In this document: positions 34,901 through 43,069 of the stretch, piece after piece
How positions within the stretch are numbered: position 1 is the stretch's first letter
How the letters are laid out: each line of letters opens with the position of its first letter
Notes under the pieces: model-generated
What the model saw: the letters and a program-made list of their open reading frames with translations, nothing else
Told to the model about the DNA's origin: nothing
The model's database searches: none
Position numbers and translations under genes: made by a program
Source: Pseudomonas sp. G2-4
GTDB taxonomy: Bacteria > Pseudomonadota > Gammaproteobacteria > Pseudomonadales > Pseudomonadaceae
NCBI RefSeq assembly: GCF_030064125.1
Contig: NZ_CP125957.1
Coordinates: 1,612,001 to 1,676,000, forward strand
DNA length: 64,000 nt
Reading direction: 5' to 3'

Positions 34901-36289
34901 TCAGGCCGCTTTCGCCACCCCATTCGCGCGCGGCGACAACATGCTCACCACGACGAAACTCACCAGTGCCACGCTCAGGCTGTAGTAGATCGGCGTATTC
35001 GCATCCAGGCCATCCTTGAGCATGAAGAACAGCGCAGTCACAAAGCCCAGCGACATACTGGTGATCGCGCCCGCCGTGGTTGCGCGCTTCCAGTAGATCG
35101 CGCCGATCAGCGGGATCAGCATGCCGCCGACCAACAGGTTGTAAGCCAGGGTCAGGGCGCTGATCACGTCACTGACTACCAGGGCGATGCCCAGCACCAC
35201 TAACCCCAGCAACAGGGTTGCGATACGGTTTTCGTGGACGTCGCCATTGCCACTTTCACGGCCTTGGCGCAAACGCGGCAGCAGATCCTGGACCACGGTG
35301 GTGGACGCCGCCAGCAGGCCCGCCGCTGCAGTGGACATCAAGGCCGCCAGGGCCGCGGCGATCACCAGCCCGCGAATACCGTTGGGCAGGCTGGTCTGGA
35401 CGACGCTGGCGAAGGCGTTGTTGACGTTTTCCAGGTCCGGCAGCAGTACCTTGGCCGCCATGCCAATCAACGCCCCGGCCAGGCCGTACAGCACGCAGTA
35501 AAGGCCTGCGGCGGTGCCGGCGACTTTCGCCACGCGTTCACTGCGGGCGGTGAACACCCGCTGCCAGATGTCCTGGCCGATGAAGATGCCGAAAAAGTAG
35601 ATCAGGAAGTAAGTGAGGATGGTGTCCCAGCCAATCGCGGTGAAATCGAAGTAACTGGCCGGCAGTGCCGCCACCATCGCATCCCAGCCGCCGGCATCGA
35701 CGATGGACATCGGCATCAGCAGGAACACCAGGCCAACGGTCATGATCAGGAATTGCACGATGTCGGTCAGGGTCAGCGACCACATGCCGCCGATGGTCGA
35801 ATACAACACCACAACACCGCCACCCACCAGGATCGACACCCAGAAGGGCAGGCCGAACAATACTTGCATGACGGTGCCGATGGCGATGGTCGAGGTGGCG
35901 CCGATCATCAGCGCATAGACCAGCATGATCAACGCGCTGGCGTGGCGGGCGGCCGGGTTGTAGCGGCGCTCCAGCACTTGGGTCACGGTGTAGATCTTGA
36001 GCTTGAGCAACGGCTTGGCGAGGAACAGGCTCAGGCCGACGATGCCCAGGCCGATGGCGCCGCACAGCCAGAATCCGGAAATGCCATAGACATAGCCCAG
36101 GCGCACGGTGCCGATGGTGGATGCACCGCCCAGGACGGTGGCGGCCATGGTGCCCAGGTAAAAGCCCGGTCCCAGGTTGCGCCCGGCCACCAGATAGTCG
36201 TCACGGGTCTTGGCGCGGCGCATGCCGTACCAACCCAGGGCGATCATGCCAGTGGCGTAGAGAAGAACGACGATTAAATCCAAAGCCAT
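34901..36289 (-). CDS. sodium:solute symporter (SSS family) of the gbu cluster
   Basis: A 462-residue inner-membrane protein with about thirteen helices. Typical SSS features include YLVAGRNLGPGFYLGTMAATVLGGAST near the N-terminus and the IAAALAALMSTAAAGLLAASTTVVQDL block in the second half. It would couple Na+ to uptake of an organic solute. It is the last gene of the minus-strand series gbuA, NTF2-like, NCS1, SSS, in the order I recall for P. aeruginosa PA1421 to PA1418. A guanidino compound or related amine is the likely substrate, inferred from context. A REPIN sits in the gap to the NCS1 gene. Confidence 0.9.
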   Translation of the reverse strand: MALDLIVVLLYATGMIALGWYGMRRAKTRDDYLVAGRNLGPGFYLGTMAATVLGGASTIGTVRLGYVYGISGFWLCGAIGLGIVGLSLFLAKPLLKLKIYTVTQVLERRYNPAARHASALIMLVYALMIGATSTIAIGTVMQVLFGLPFWVSILVGGGVVVLYSTIGGMWSLTLTDIVQFLIMTVGLVFLLMPMSIVDAGGWDAMVAALPASYFDFTAIGWDTILTYFLIYFFGIFIGQDIWQRVFTARSERVAKVAGTAAGLYCVLYGLAGALIGMAAKVLLPDLENVNNAFASVVQTSLPNGIRGLVIAAALAALMSTAAAGLLAASTTVVQDLLPRLRQGRESGNGDVHENRIATLLLGLVVLGIALVVSDVISALTLAYNLLVGGMLIPLIGAIYWKRATTAGAITSMSLGFVTALFFMLKDGLDANTPIYYSLSVALVSFVVVSMLSPRANGVAKAA

Positions 36290-36373
36290 GGTGGCGTGTC
36301 TCCGATTGTCTTTTTATAGGAAGTCGGGGTGATGCCGTCCCTGGCACCGCAACCTCAGTGCGAACTTGCTTGT

Positions 36374-36462
36374 GTGGCGAGGGAGCTTGCTCCCGTTCGA
36401 CTGCGCAGCAGTCGCCATCAGGGGCTGCTTCGCAGCCCAGCGGGAGCAAGCTCCCTCGCCAC
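36374..36462. repeat. REPIN, GTGGCGAGGGAGC family (copy 4)
   Basis: Inverted REP arms with a short spacer. It lies between the NCS1 permease gene and the SSS symporter gene of the gbu cluster, both transcribed on the minus strand. Confidence 0.92.
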
Positions 36463-36481
36463 AGGTGTGTGTTGACTCAGG

Positions 36482-37993
36482 TCAAACGGTCTGTCTGAGG
36501 GAGGGCGTATCGATTGGCACCGAAGAACCCTTGCTACGCGGATCATCCGGCCCATACACCGCCGCCGGCTCTGGAAACAACCCAAGCAGCGCCAGGTACA
36601 CCACCGAAGCCAGGCCCAGGGTCACCGGCAGGCTGATGTCGATTCCGCCGGCGAGCTCGCCCAACGGCCCGACGAACTGCCCCGGCAGGTTGACGAAGCA
36701 CAACCCCACCAGTGCGCTGGGAATCCACGCCCCCAGGCCGCGCCAGTTCCAGCCATGGGTGAACCAGTAGCGTCCGCCGGTTTCGCCCCGGGTGAACACT
36801 TGCAGGTCGTCCGGGCAGTAGAAGCCGCGTCGCACCAACAGGCCGATGATCATGATCACCATCCACGGGGTGGTGCAGGTGATGATCAGCACGGCGAAGG
36901 TGGACACGCTCTGCACCAGGTTCGCGGCGAAGCGTCCGATGAAGATGAAGGCAATCGACAGCACGCCGATCAGCAATGTCGCCTTGACCCGCGACAGCAC
37001 CCGCGGGAACACGCTGGACATGTCCAGCCCGGTGCCATACAGCGACGTGGTGCCGGTGGACATGCCGCCGATCACGGCGATCAGGCACACCGGCAGGAAG
37101 AACCAGCTCGGCGAAACCGCCAGCAGGCCGCCCACGTAGTTGTTGGCCGCGATGTAGTCCGGCGCCTTGATCGCCACGATGGTGGCGGTGGCGAGGCCGA
37201 ACAGGAAGGGGATCAGCGTTGCCAGTTGTGCGGCAATCACCGCCAGCATGATTCGCGGCTTGGGCGTGTTGCGTGGGATGTAGCGCGACCAGTCACCCAG
37301 GAACGCGCCGAAGGAGATCGGGTTGCTCATGGCCACCAGCGCCGCGCCGATGAACGCCGCCCAGAAGCCCGGCTGGCCGAGGCTGACGGTGCCGGCGAAC
37401 TGGCTGTCGAAGGTTGGCGCGAAGGCCAGGATGCCCAACAGGAACAACAGGCTGGCGGCCCACACGGCAATGCGGTTGACCCACAGCATGAAGCGAAAGC
37501 CGTAGATGCACACCGTCAACACCAGCAAGGCGAACAGCCCGTAGGCCAGGCCAAGGCTCAGGTCAGTTTCCGGCAAGCCGATCAATCGCTTGGCACCGCC
37601 GATCAATGCATCCCCGGAACTCCAGACCGACAGCGAGAAGAAGGCGATGGCGGTCAACAGCGACAGGAACGAACCGACGATCCGCCCGTGCACACCAAAG
37701 TGCGCACCGGAAGACACGGCGTTGTTGGTGCCGTTGAGCGGGCCGAACAGGCCCATGGGGGCGAGGATGATCGACCCCACCAATACCCCCAGCACAATCG
37801 CCCAGACACCGGCCTGGAATGACAGGCCGAACAGTACCGGGAAACTGCCGAGCACCGCGGTGGCAAAGGTATTGGCGCCGCCGAAGATCAGGCGAAACAA
37901 GTCCCCCGGGCCGGCGGTTCGCTGGTGGTCCGGGATCTGTTCGACCCCGTTGGTTTCAATTTGCGTAAGGCTGTTGTCGTTATTGTTATTCAT
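36482..37993 (-). CDS. NCS1/cytosine-permease-type transporter of the gbu cluster
   Basis: A 503-residue inner-membrane transporter with about twelve helices, in the cytosine permease/NCS1 superfamily. Marks include the N-terminal DLFRLIFGGANTFATAVLGSFP, FGPLNGTNNAVSSGAHFGVHG and PISFGAFLGDWSRYIPRNT. It is separated by 54 bases from the NTF2-like gene upstream and is presumably co-transcribed from gbuA. In P. aeruginosa the equivalent gene (PA1419 by memory) lies in the same position. Transport of 4-guanidinobutyrate or another guanidino compound fits the neighbourhood but is not proven. Confidence 0.9.
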   Translation of the reverse strand: MNNNNDNSLTQIETNGVEQIPDHQRTAGPGDLFRLIFGGANTFATAVLGSFPVLFGLSFQAGVWAIVLGVLVGSIILAPMGLFGPLNGTNNAVSSGAHFGVHGRIVGSFLSLLTAIAFFSLSVWSSGDALIGGAKRLIGLPETDLSLGLAYGLFALLVLTVCIYGFRFMLWVNRIAVWAASLLFLLGILAFAPTFDSQFAGTVSLGQPGFWAAFIGAALVAMSNPISFGAFLGDWSRYIPRNTPKPRIMLAVIAAQLATLIPFLFGLATATIVAIKAPDYIAANNYVGGLLAVSPSWFFLPVCLIAVIGGMSTGTTSLYGTGLDMSSVFPRVLSRVKATLLIGVLSIAFIFIGRFAANLVQSVSTFAVLIITCTTPWMVIMIIGLLVRRGFYCPDDLQVFTRGETGGRYWFTHGWNWRGLGAWIPSALVGLCFVNLPGQFVGPLGELAGGIDISLPVTLGLASVVYLALLGLFPEPAAVYGPDDPRSKGSSVPIDTPSLRQTV

Positions 37994-38047
37994 GACCTGC
38001 TCCGATCATCGAGACGCGTTCATCGAAGGTGAACGTCGTCTGTTTGG

Positions 38048-38473
38048 CTAAGGGGGTGGCAGCCCTTCCGGCATTGCGGACAAATGTTCATGACAGGCCA
38101 GCCATAGGCCCTGTTGTTCTTGTGCGCGTCCTGCCTGTTTGCGGAACAGGATGGTTTCGCGCTCCTGGCTAAAGTGTCGCTCCCCTTGCATGCGCAGCTC
38201 GGTGGCCACGTCATGGATGAAAACCGCCACGTCCCCTTGCAGGCTGACGAAGGCGTTGCTCGAAGTGCACGAGAGCACCTCGAAGCCATCCTCGGACCGC
38301 CAACGGTCCCACAACGCCTGGTAGGCATCGCGTGACAGCAGCGGCTGTTCGAGGGTGTAGAACACAAAACTCGCGTCAGGTGTGAATGCGCCGAAATAGG
38401 CTGCGCGGTCATTGCGGGCGAAGGCCGACACCAGTTCGGCGGCGGCCTGGAGAACCTGCTCCTGCTCGTTCAT
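38048..38473 (-). CDS. NTF2/SnoaL-like protein
   Basis: A 141-residue protein with the alpha+beta pattern of NTF2-like folds: an N-terminal helix pair (AAELVSAFARNDRAAYFGAF), then FTPDASFVFYTLEQPLLSRDAY, a central beta region with Trp/Arg (ALWDRWRSEDG) and a final helix-strand segment. It starts nine bases after the gbuA stop, so it is translationally close to gbuA. Such proteins often act as small enzymes or binding modules; its role in guanidinobutyrate metabolism is unknown. Confidence 0.82.
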   Translation of the reverse strand: MNEQEQVLQAAAELVSAFARNDRAAYFGAFTPDASFVFYTLEQPLLSRDAYQALWDRWRSEDGFEVLSCTSSNAFVSLQGDVAVFIHDVATELRMQGERHFSQERETILFRKQAGRAQEQQGLWLACHEHLSAMPEGLPPP

Positions 38474-38482
38474 GGGCGCACC

Positions 38483-39433
38483 TCAGCGATGCACCACACC
38501 GGGCAGTACGCAGAGCATCTCGTACAGCAGGTTGGCGCCCAGCAGCGAGGTATTGCCGCTGGTGTCGTAGGGCGGCGAGACTTCTACCAGGTCGCAACCG
38601 ACCAGGTCGAGGCCCTGGCAGCCGCGCACGATTTCAATCGCCTGGATGGTGGTCAGCCCGCCGATTTCCGGGGTGCCGGTGCCAGGGGCCCAGGCCGGGT
38701 CGATGCCGTCGATGTCGAAACTCAGGTACACCGGACCGCCGCCGACCTTCTCGCGGACTTCCGCCATCAACGGTGCCAGGGATTTGTGCCAGCACTCTTC
38801 GGCCTGAACCACGCGGAAACCCTGGTTGCGGCTCCAGTTGAAATCATCGGCTGTGTAGCCTTGGGCCCGCAGACCGATCTGCACCACGCGGTCGCAATCG
38901 AGCAGGCCTTCTTCCACAGCGCGGCGGAAGGTGGTGCCGTGGGCAATTTTCTCGCCGAACATGTGGTCGTTCACATCGGCGTGGGCGTCGATGTGCACCA
39001 GGCCGACCTTGCCGTGTTTCTTGTGGATGGCCCGCAGGATCGGCAGGGTGATGGTGTGGTCGCCGCCCAGGGTCAGGGGGATGACGTTGTGTTCGAGGAT
39101 CTTGTGGTACGACTCTTCGATGATCCGCACTGCGTCCAGCAGGTTGAAGGTGTTGATCGCCACGTCACCGATGTCGGCCACCGCCAGCGAGTCGAACGGT
39201 GCCGCACCAGTGGCCATGTTGTAGGGGCGGATCATCACGGATTCGGCGCGGATTTCACGGGGCCCGAAACGGGTGCCGGCGCGCAGGGAGGTGCCGATGT
39301 CCAGTGGCACGCCGACGAAGGCAGCGTCGAGGCCGGCAGCGGTTTGCAAATGGGGGAGTCGCATCATGGTGGCGATGCCGCCGAAGCGCGGCATTTCGTT
39401 GCCGCCCAGTGGTTGGTGAAGAATCTTGTCCAC
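38483..39433 (-). CDS. gbuA: guanidinobutyrase
   Basis: A 316-residue ureohydrolase nearly identical in its recalled sequence pattern to P. aeruginosa GbuA, including MDKILHQPLGGNEMPRFGGI and RPYNMATGAAPFDSL. It hydrolyses 4-guanidinobutyrate to 4-aminobutyrate (GABA) and urea, a late step of the arginine dehydrogenase/oxidase routes. The binuclear Mn2+ ligands are visible in GGDH, HIDAHADVND and SFDIDGIDP. The gene leads the cluster gbuA, NTF2-like, NCS1, SSS and diverges from gbuR. A palindromic LysR box at 39518-39541, 85 bases upstream, is a good candidate for GbuR control. Confidence 0.95.
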   Translation of the reverse strand: MDKILHQPLGGNEMPRFGGIATMMRLPHLQTAAGLDAAFVGVPLDIGTSLRAGTRFGPREIRAESVMIRPYNMATGAAPFDSLAVADIGDVAINTFNLLDAVRIIEESYHKILEHNVIPLTLGGDHTITLPILRAIHKKHGKVGLVHIDAHADVNDHMFGEKIAHGTTFRRAVEEGLLDCDRVVQIGLRAQGYTADDFNWSRNQGFRVVQAEECWHKSLAPLMAEVREKVGGGPVYLSFDIDGIDPAWAPGTGTPEIGGLTTIQAIEIVRGCQGLDLVGCDLVEVSPPYDTSGNTSLLGANLLYEMLCVLPGVVHR

Positions 39434-39517
39434 GGGTAGGGCCTCATCGTTGTTTTATTTATCAGGGGCCGATTCTGCGAAAAGCGTGGAACGGGAAGAA
39501 TCGCTGGGGGCAAATAC

Positions 39518-39541
39518 TTAGTTCAGATTTTTCTAAACTAA
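39518..39541. promoter_or_regulatory. probable GbuR operator
   Basis: Arms TTAGTTCAGA (39518-39527) and TCTAAACTAA (39532-39541) are inverted copies with one mismatch around TTTT. This has the size and symmetry of a LysR-family activation site and lies upstream of gbuA. Confidence 0.6.
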
Positions 39542-39605
39542 TGCGGGGCGGGGCGATAGACTTCGCCGCAGTCCCCTGTTTGGATGAGGGGACATAGTGC
39601 CCCCT

Positions 39606-39736
39606 GTGGCGAGGGAGCTTGCTCCCGCTGGGCGGCGAAGCCACCCCAAAACCATTCACCTCGGTGCATCAGGCAGATTGCAGCGACAGGTTCTGCGACG
39701 GCTGCGCCGCCGAGCGGGAGCAAGCTCCCTCGCCAC
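39606..39736. repeat. REPIN, GTGGCGAGGGAGC family (copy 5)
   Basis: Inverted REP arms with a GC-rich extension (CGCTGGGCGGCG / CGCCGCCGAGCG). It separates the GbuR box from the gbuR start. Confidence 0.92.
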
Positions 39737-39780
39737 ATAGATCTCTGCAATTCCATACATCCAGCGTTCAGGAGCATCTG

Positions 39781-40674
39781 ATGGCCAACGCTCTACCCGA
39801 CCTGAAACTGCTGCGCATTTTCGTCAGCGTGGTCCGGCACCAGGGGTTTGCCAACGCCCAGCACGAACTCAACCTGTCCACGTCGGCCATCAGCACCTAC
39901 ATGAGCCAGCTGGAATCGGCCCTGGGCCTGGTGCTGTGTCATCGCGGCCGGGGTGGGTTCAGCCTGACCAGCAAGGGCGAGTTGTTCCATCAGGAAACCC
40001 TGCGCCTGTTGGGCGAGCTCGAAGGCTTCGAACAATACGCCGCAGCCCTCAAAGGCGAATTGCGCGGCACGCTGAACCTGGGGGTGATCGATTCCACCGT
40101 CAGCGACAAGGCCTTGCCGTTCGCCGAAGCCATCGGCGCCTACAGCCAGGAGCACCCGGCGGTGCACCTGCACCTGTCGGTCATGAGCCCCTATGAGTTG
40201 CAACTGGGCGTGCAGGACAATCGCCTGGACCTGGCCATCGGTGCGTTTTCCACGCGCATGAGCGGGCTGGTCTACATGCCGCTCTACCGTGAGCAACACT
40301 GGCTGTATTGCAGCAACCGCCACCCGCTGTTCAACGAGCGGCGCATCCCCGAGCAAGTCATCACCCAGCAGCGTATGGTCGGGCGCGGTTACTGGAGTCA
40401 GGCCGAACTGGCCCGCCATGGCTTCAAGCACAGCGCGGCGACGGTGGAGAGCATGGAGGCGCAATTGATCCTGGTGTTGTCCGGTGCCTACGTCGGTTAC
40501 CTGCCCGAGCACTACGCACAGGCTTGGGTCGACAAGGGGGATTTGCGCGTGCTGCTGCCGGCGACCTTTGGTTACCAGGCACCCTTTTCAATGATCGTGC
40601 GCCGTGGCCGCAGTCGCGAGCCGCTGATCCAGACGTTCCGCGACCTGCTCAAGGCGCAGCTCAACCAGGCCTGA
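39781..40674 (+). CDS. gbuR: LysR-family regulator of guanidinobutyrate genes
   Basis: A 297-residue LysR regulator. The winged helix (NAQHELNLSTSAISTYMSQLESALG) occupies residues about 25-50 and an effector domain follows. Position directly divergent from gbuA matches gbuR of P. aeruginosa, which activates gbuA in response to 4-guanidinobutyrate. AGGAG is seven bases upstream of ATG 39781. The DTW gene follows after nine bases and may be co-transcribed. Confidence 0.88.
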   Translation: MANALPDLKLLRIFVSVVRHQGFANAQHELNLSTSAISTYMSQLESALGLVLCHRGRGGFSLTSKGELFHQETLRLLGELEGFEQYAAALKGELRGTLNLGVIDSTVSDKALPFAEAIGAYSQEHPAVHLHLSVMSPYELQLGVQDNRLDLAIGAFSTRMSGLVYMPLYREQHWLYCSNRHPLFNERRIPEQVITQQRMVGRGYWSQAELARHGFKHSAATVESMEAQLILVLSGAYVGYLPEHYAQAWVDKGDLRVLLPATFGYQAPFSMIVRRGRSREPLIQTFRDLLKAQLNQA

Positions 40675-40683
40675 GGTACCGCC

Positions 40684-41280
40684 ATGTCCCGAATTCATTG
40701 CCCGCGTTGCCACAGGCCGCAAAGCCATTGCCTGTGCCCGCTAATTCCCAGCCTCGACAGCCGCACCCGGGTGCTGCTGTTGCAGCACCCCAGCGAAGTG
40801 AACCACGCCTTGAACACCGCCCGGCTGGCGGCGTTGGGGCTGAACAATGCCGAGTTGATCGTGGGCGAGGTGTTCGAGGATTTGCCCAGCTTGCTCAACC
40901 CGCCGGGTTATCGGGCGCGGTTGCTGTTTCCCGGCGACGATGCGCAGCCGCTGCAGGCTTATGTTCCGTCCGATGAGCCGCTGCTATTGGTCGTGCCCGA
41001 CGGCACCTGGCGCAAGGCGCGTAAGCTGTTGCACCTCAACCCGTTGCTGGCAACGCTGCCGAGGGTGACCTTGGCCGAAGGCGGAGTGTCCCGTTATCGC
41101 TTGCGCAAGGCGCCGGGGCCGGGGGCGTTGTCGACGGTGGAGGCGATTGTCCAGGCGTTGCAGACCCTTGAGGAACCAGCATGCTTCGAGCCGTTATTGA
41201 GGCCGTTTGAGGCGTTGATCGAGGGGCAGATTGCAGCGATGGGGGAGGAGACTTACCAGAAGAATCATGCCGGGAGTTAG
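40684..41280 (+). CDS. DTW-domain tRNA-uridine aminocarboxypropyltransferase
   Basis: A 198-residue DTW protein. The N-terminus has a Zn-binding cysteine set (HCPRCHRPQSHCLCP); the family motif appears as PDGTWRKARKLL, and SRYRLRKAPGPGALSTVEA is the conserved active-site block. DTW enzymes (TapT/TuaA) transfer the 3-amino-3-carboxypropyl group from SAM to uridine in tRNA, giving acp3U. It lies after gbuR with a nine-base gap, but a functional link to guanidinobutyrate is unlikely. A REPIN follows. Confidence 0.92.
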   Translation: MSRIHCPRCHRPQSHCLCPLIPSLDSRTRVLLLQHPSEVNHALNTARLAALGLNNAELIVGEVFEDLPSLLNPPGYRARLLFPGDDAQPLQAYVPSDEPLLLVVPDGTWRKARKLLHLNPLLATLPRVTLAEGGVSRYRLRKAPGPGALSTVEAIVQALQTLEEPACFEPLLRPFEALIEGQIAAMGEETYQKNHAGS

Positions 41281-41288
41281 AGATTTAT

Positions 41289-41419
41289 GTGGCGAGGGAG
41301 CTTGCTCCCGCTCGGCGGCGCAGCCGTCGTAGAACCTGCCGCCGCGGTCTGCCTGACACAACGAGGTGATTGGTCTTGGGGCTGCTGCGCAGCCCAGCGG
41401 GAGCAAGCTCCCTCGCCAC
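41289..41419. repeat. REPIN, GTGGCGAGGGAGC family (copy 6)
   Basis: Inverted REP arms between the convergent DTW gene and the type I secretion membrane-fusion gene. Confidence 0.92.
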
Positions 41420-41439
41420 GGGGTCGAGGTAACTTCGGA

Positions 41440-42804
41440 TCAACGCTCACGCATCGCCTCAGTCCGCGCCTTCAACACCGGCTTGAGCAAGTAATCCAGC
41501 ACACTCTTCTCCCCGGTAATGATATCCACCGTCGCCACCATCCCCGGAATGATCAACAACGGCTTGGCATCCCCGCCCAAGTGGTTTTTATCCGTGCGCA
41601 CCTGGATCAGGTAGAAGCTGTTGCCCTTGTCATCGGTGATGGTGTCGGCGCCGATCAGTTCGAGTTTGGCGCTGAGCCCGCCGTAGATGGTGTAGTCGTA
41701 GGCGCTGAACTTGACCATGGCTTTCTGGCCGGGATGGAGGAACGCCACGTCCTGGGGGCGGACCTTGGCTTCGATCAGCAGGTTGTCTTCCAACGGTACG
41801 ATTTCCACCATGTCGCTGCCCGGCTGCACCACGCCGCCGATCGTGTTGACCTTCAGTTGCTTGATCACCCCGTGCACGGGCGAGACCACGGTGGTGCGGG
41901 TGACGCGGTCGTCGATGGCGATACTCGACGCGGCGATTTTCGACAGTTCGGTGCGTTTCTCGTTGAGGTCCTTGGCCGCGTCGGAGCGGAAGGATTGTTC
42001 GGACTCGTCGATCTTGCTCTTGATCTCATTGATCGCTGATTCGGCCCGAGGGATTGCCAAGGTGGTGGCGTTGAGCGAGCCGCGGATTTCCACTGCGCTG
42101 CGTTTGAGCCGCAGGATCTCTACCGGCGATACGGCACCGGTGCGCACCAGTGGCGCGGACATGTTCATTTCTTCTTGCAGCAAGGCCAGGGAGGAGCTGA
42201 ACTGGCCTTGCTTGGAGCGAAACTCCGCCAGCTCCTGGGTCTTCTGCCGCAGTTGCTCGGTCAGGGTCCGTTGTTCGCTGGCCAGGCGCCGCTGCCGTTG
42301 CTCGTACAGCGAGCGCTCGTCCTCGGCCACTTGCGGGGCCTTGGCGATCACCTCTGCGGAAAGCTTGAATGGCCGGCCCTCGGCCTCGGCCGACAGGCGC
42401 TCGACCTGGGCGGTCAAGGCATAGCGATCGGCCTCGCTCTCACCCTTGTTCGACAGAAACCGTGTGTCGTCCAGGCGCAGCAGGGTGTCGCCCTTGTTCA
42501 CCATCTGGCCTTCACGGGCGAAAATCTCGGTGACGATACCGCCCTCCAGATTCTGGATCACTTGGATCTTGCTCGACGGAATTGCCTTGCCTTCACCCGT
42601 GGTGACTTCCTGCAAGACCGCCAATTTCGCCCAGACCAGCGCGGTGATGATCAGCCCGGCGGCCAGCCACACGGTGACACGCGAGCGCCGGGGCGAATCC
42701 TGCAACGTGGCGCCGGCGGTTTCCGGCATGAACTCGCTCTCGGCGCTTTTGCTGAAACTGCCGAAGTAGCTTCGAACGGCGGATTCCGGTGTTTGGGTAG
42801 ACAT
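41440..42804 (-). CDS. type I secretion membrane-fusion protein (HlyD/LapC family)
   Basis: A 454-residue HlyD-family adaptor: a short cytoplasmic N-terminus, one transmembrane helix (about residues 43-64), a lipoyl/barrel region (GEGKAIPSSKIQVIQNLEGGIV), a long coiled-coil hairpin (about 110-310) and a C-terminal beta region (PGQKAMVKFSAYDYTIYGGL). It links the inner-membrane ABC transporter to the TolC-like channel. It is the third gene after tolC-like and ABC genes, with a REPIN in the 265-base gap upstream. Together with the divergent adhesin this is a Lap/Map-type secretion apparatus. The ribosome site before ATG 42804 is poor. Confidence 0.93.
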   Translation of the reverse strand: MSTQTPESAVRSYFGSFSKSAESEFMPETAGATLQDSPRRSRVTVWLAAGLIITALVWAKLAVLQEVTTGEGKAIPSSKIQVIQNLEGGIVTEIFAREGQMVNKGDTLLRLDDTRFLSNKGESEADRYALTAQVERLSAEAEGRPFKLSAEVIAKAPQVAEDERSLYEQRQRRLASEQRTLTEQLRQKTQELAEFRSKQGQFSSSLALLQEEMNMSAPLVRTGAVSPVEILRLKRSAVEIRGSLNATTLAIPRAESAINEIKSKIDESEQSFRSDAAKDLNEKRTELSKIAASSIAIDDRVTRTTVVSPVHGVIKQLKVNTIGGVVQPGSDMVEIVPLEDNLLIEAKVRPQDVAFLHPGQKAMVKFSAYDYTIYGGLSAKLELIGADTITDDKGNSFYLIQVRTDKNHLGGDAKPLLIIPGMVATVDIITGEKSVLDYLLKPVLKARTEAMRER

Positions 42805-42902
42805 GGGGCGATACCCGTCGGTTAAGTGAAATGGAGCTAGGTGCGGCTTTTTAGAAGAGAACTGAGTGCTGCTTTTGAGAAGAGAGCCAGGTGCTGCTTT
42901 TT

Positions 42903-43033
42903 GTGGCGAGGGAGCTTGCTCCCGCTCGGCGGCGAAGCCGTCGTAAAACCTGCCGACGCGGTCTGCCTGACGCTGCGAGGTGAATGGCTTTGGGGCTGCT
43001 TCGCAGCCCAGCGGGAGCAAGCTCCCTCGCCAC
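42903..43033. repeat. REPIN, GTGGCGAGGGAGC family (copy 7), inside the type I secretion operon
   Basis: Inverted REP arms in the gap between the ABC-transporter and HlyD-like genes. Just outside its left edge, related short direct repeats (AGTGCTGCTTTT, GGTGCTGCTTTTT) occur at 42866-42902, and AAAAAGCAGCACC occurs on its right, extending the inverted symmetry. Confidence 0.9.
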
Positions 43034-43069
43034 AAAAAGCAGCACCCAGCACAGGTGTCGGATGAGCAT

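Larger units (their letters stand above)
39434..39780. other. gbuA-gbuR divergent intergenic region
   Basis: These 347 bases hold the GbuR operator candidate (39518-39541) and a REPIN (39606-39736). No other gene is visible. Confidence 0.7.

Noticed and set aside
36374..36462. Inverted repeats considered as insertion-sequence ends or MITEs
   Set aside because: The same core recurs many times as REP doublets, without target-site duplications or a transposase; REPIN is the better description.
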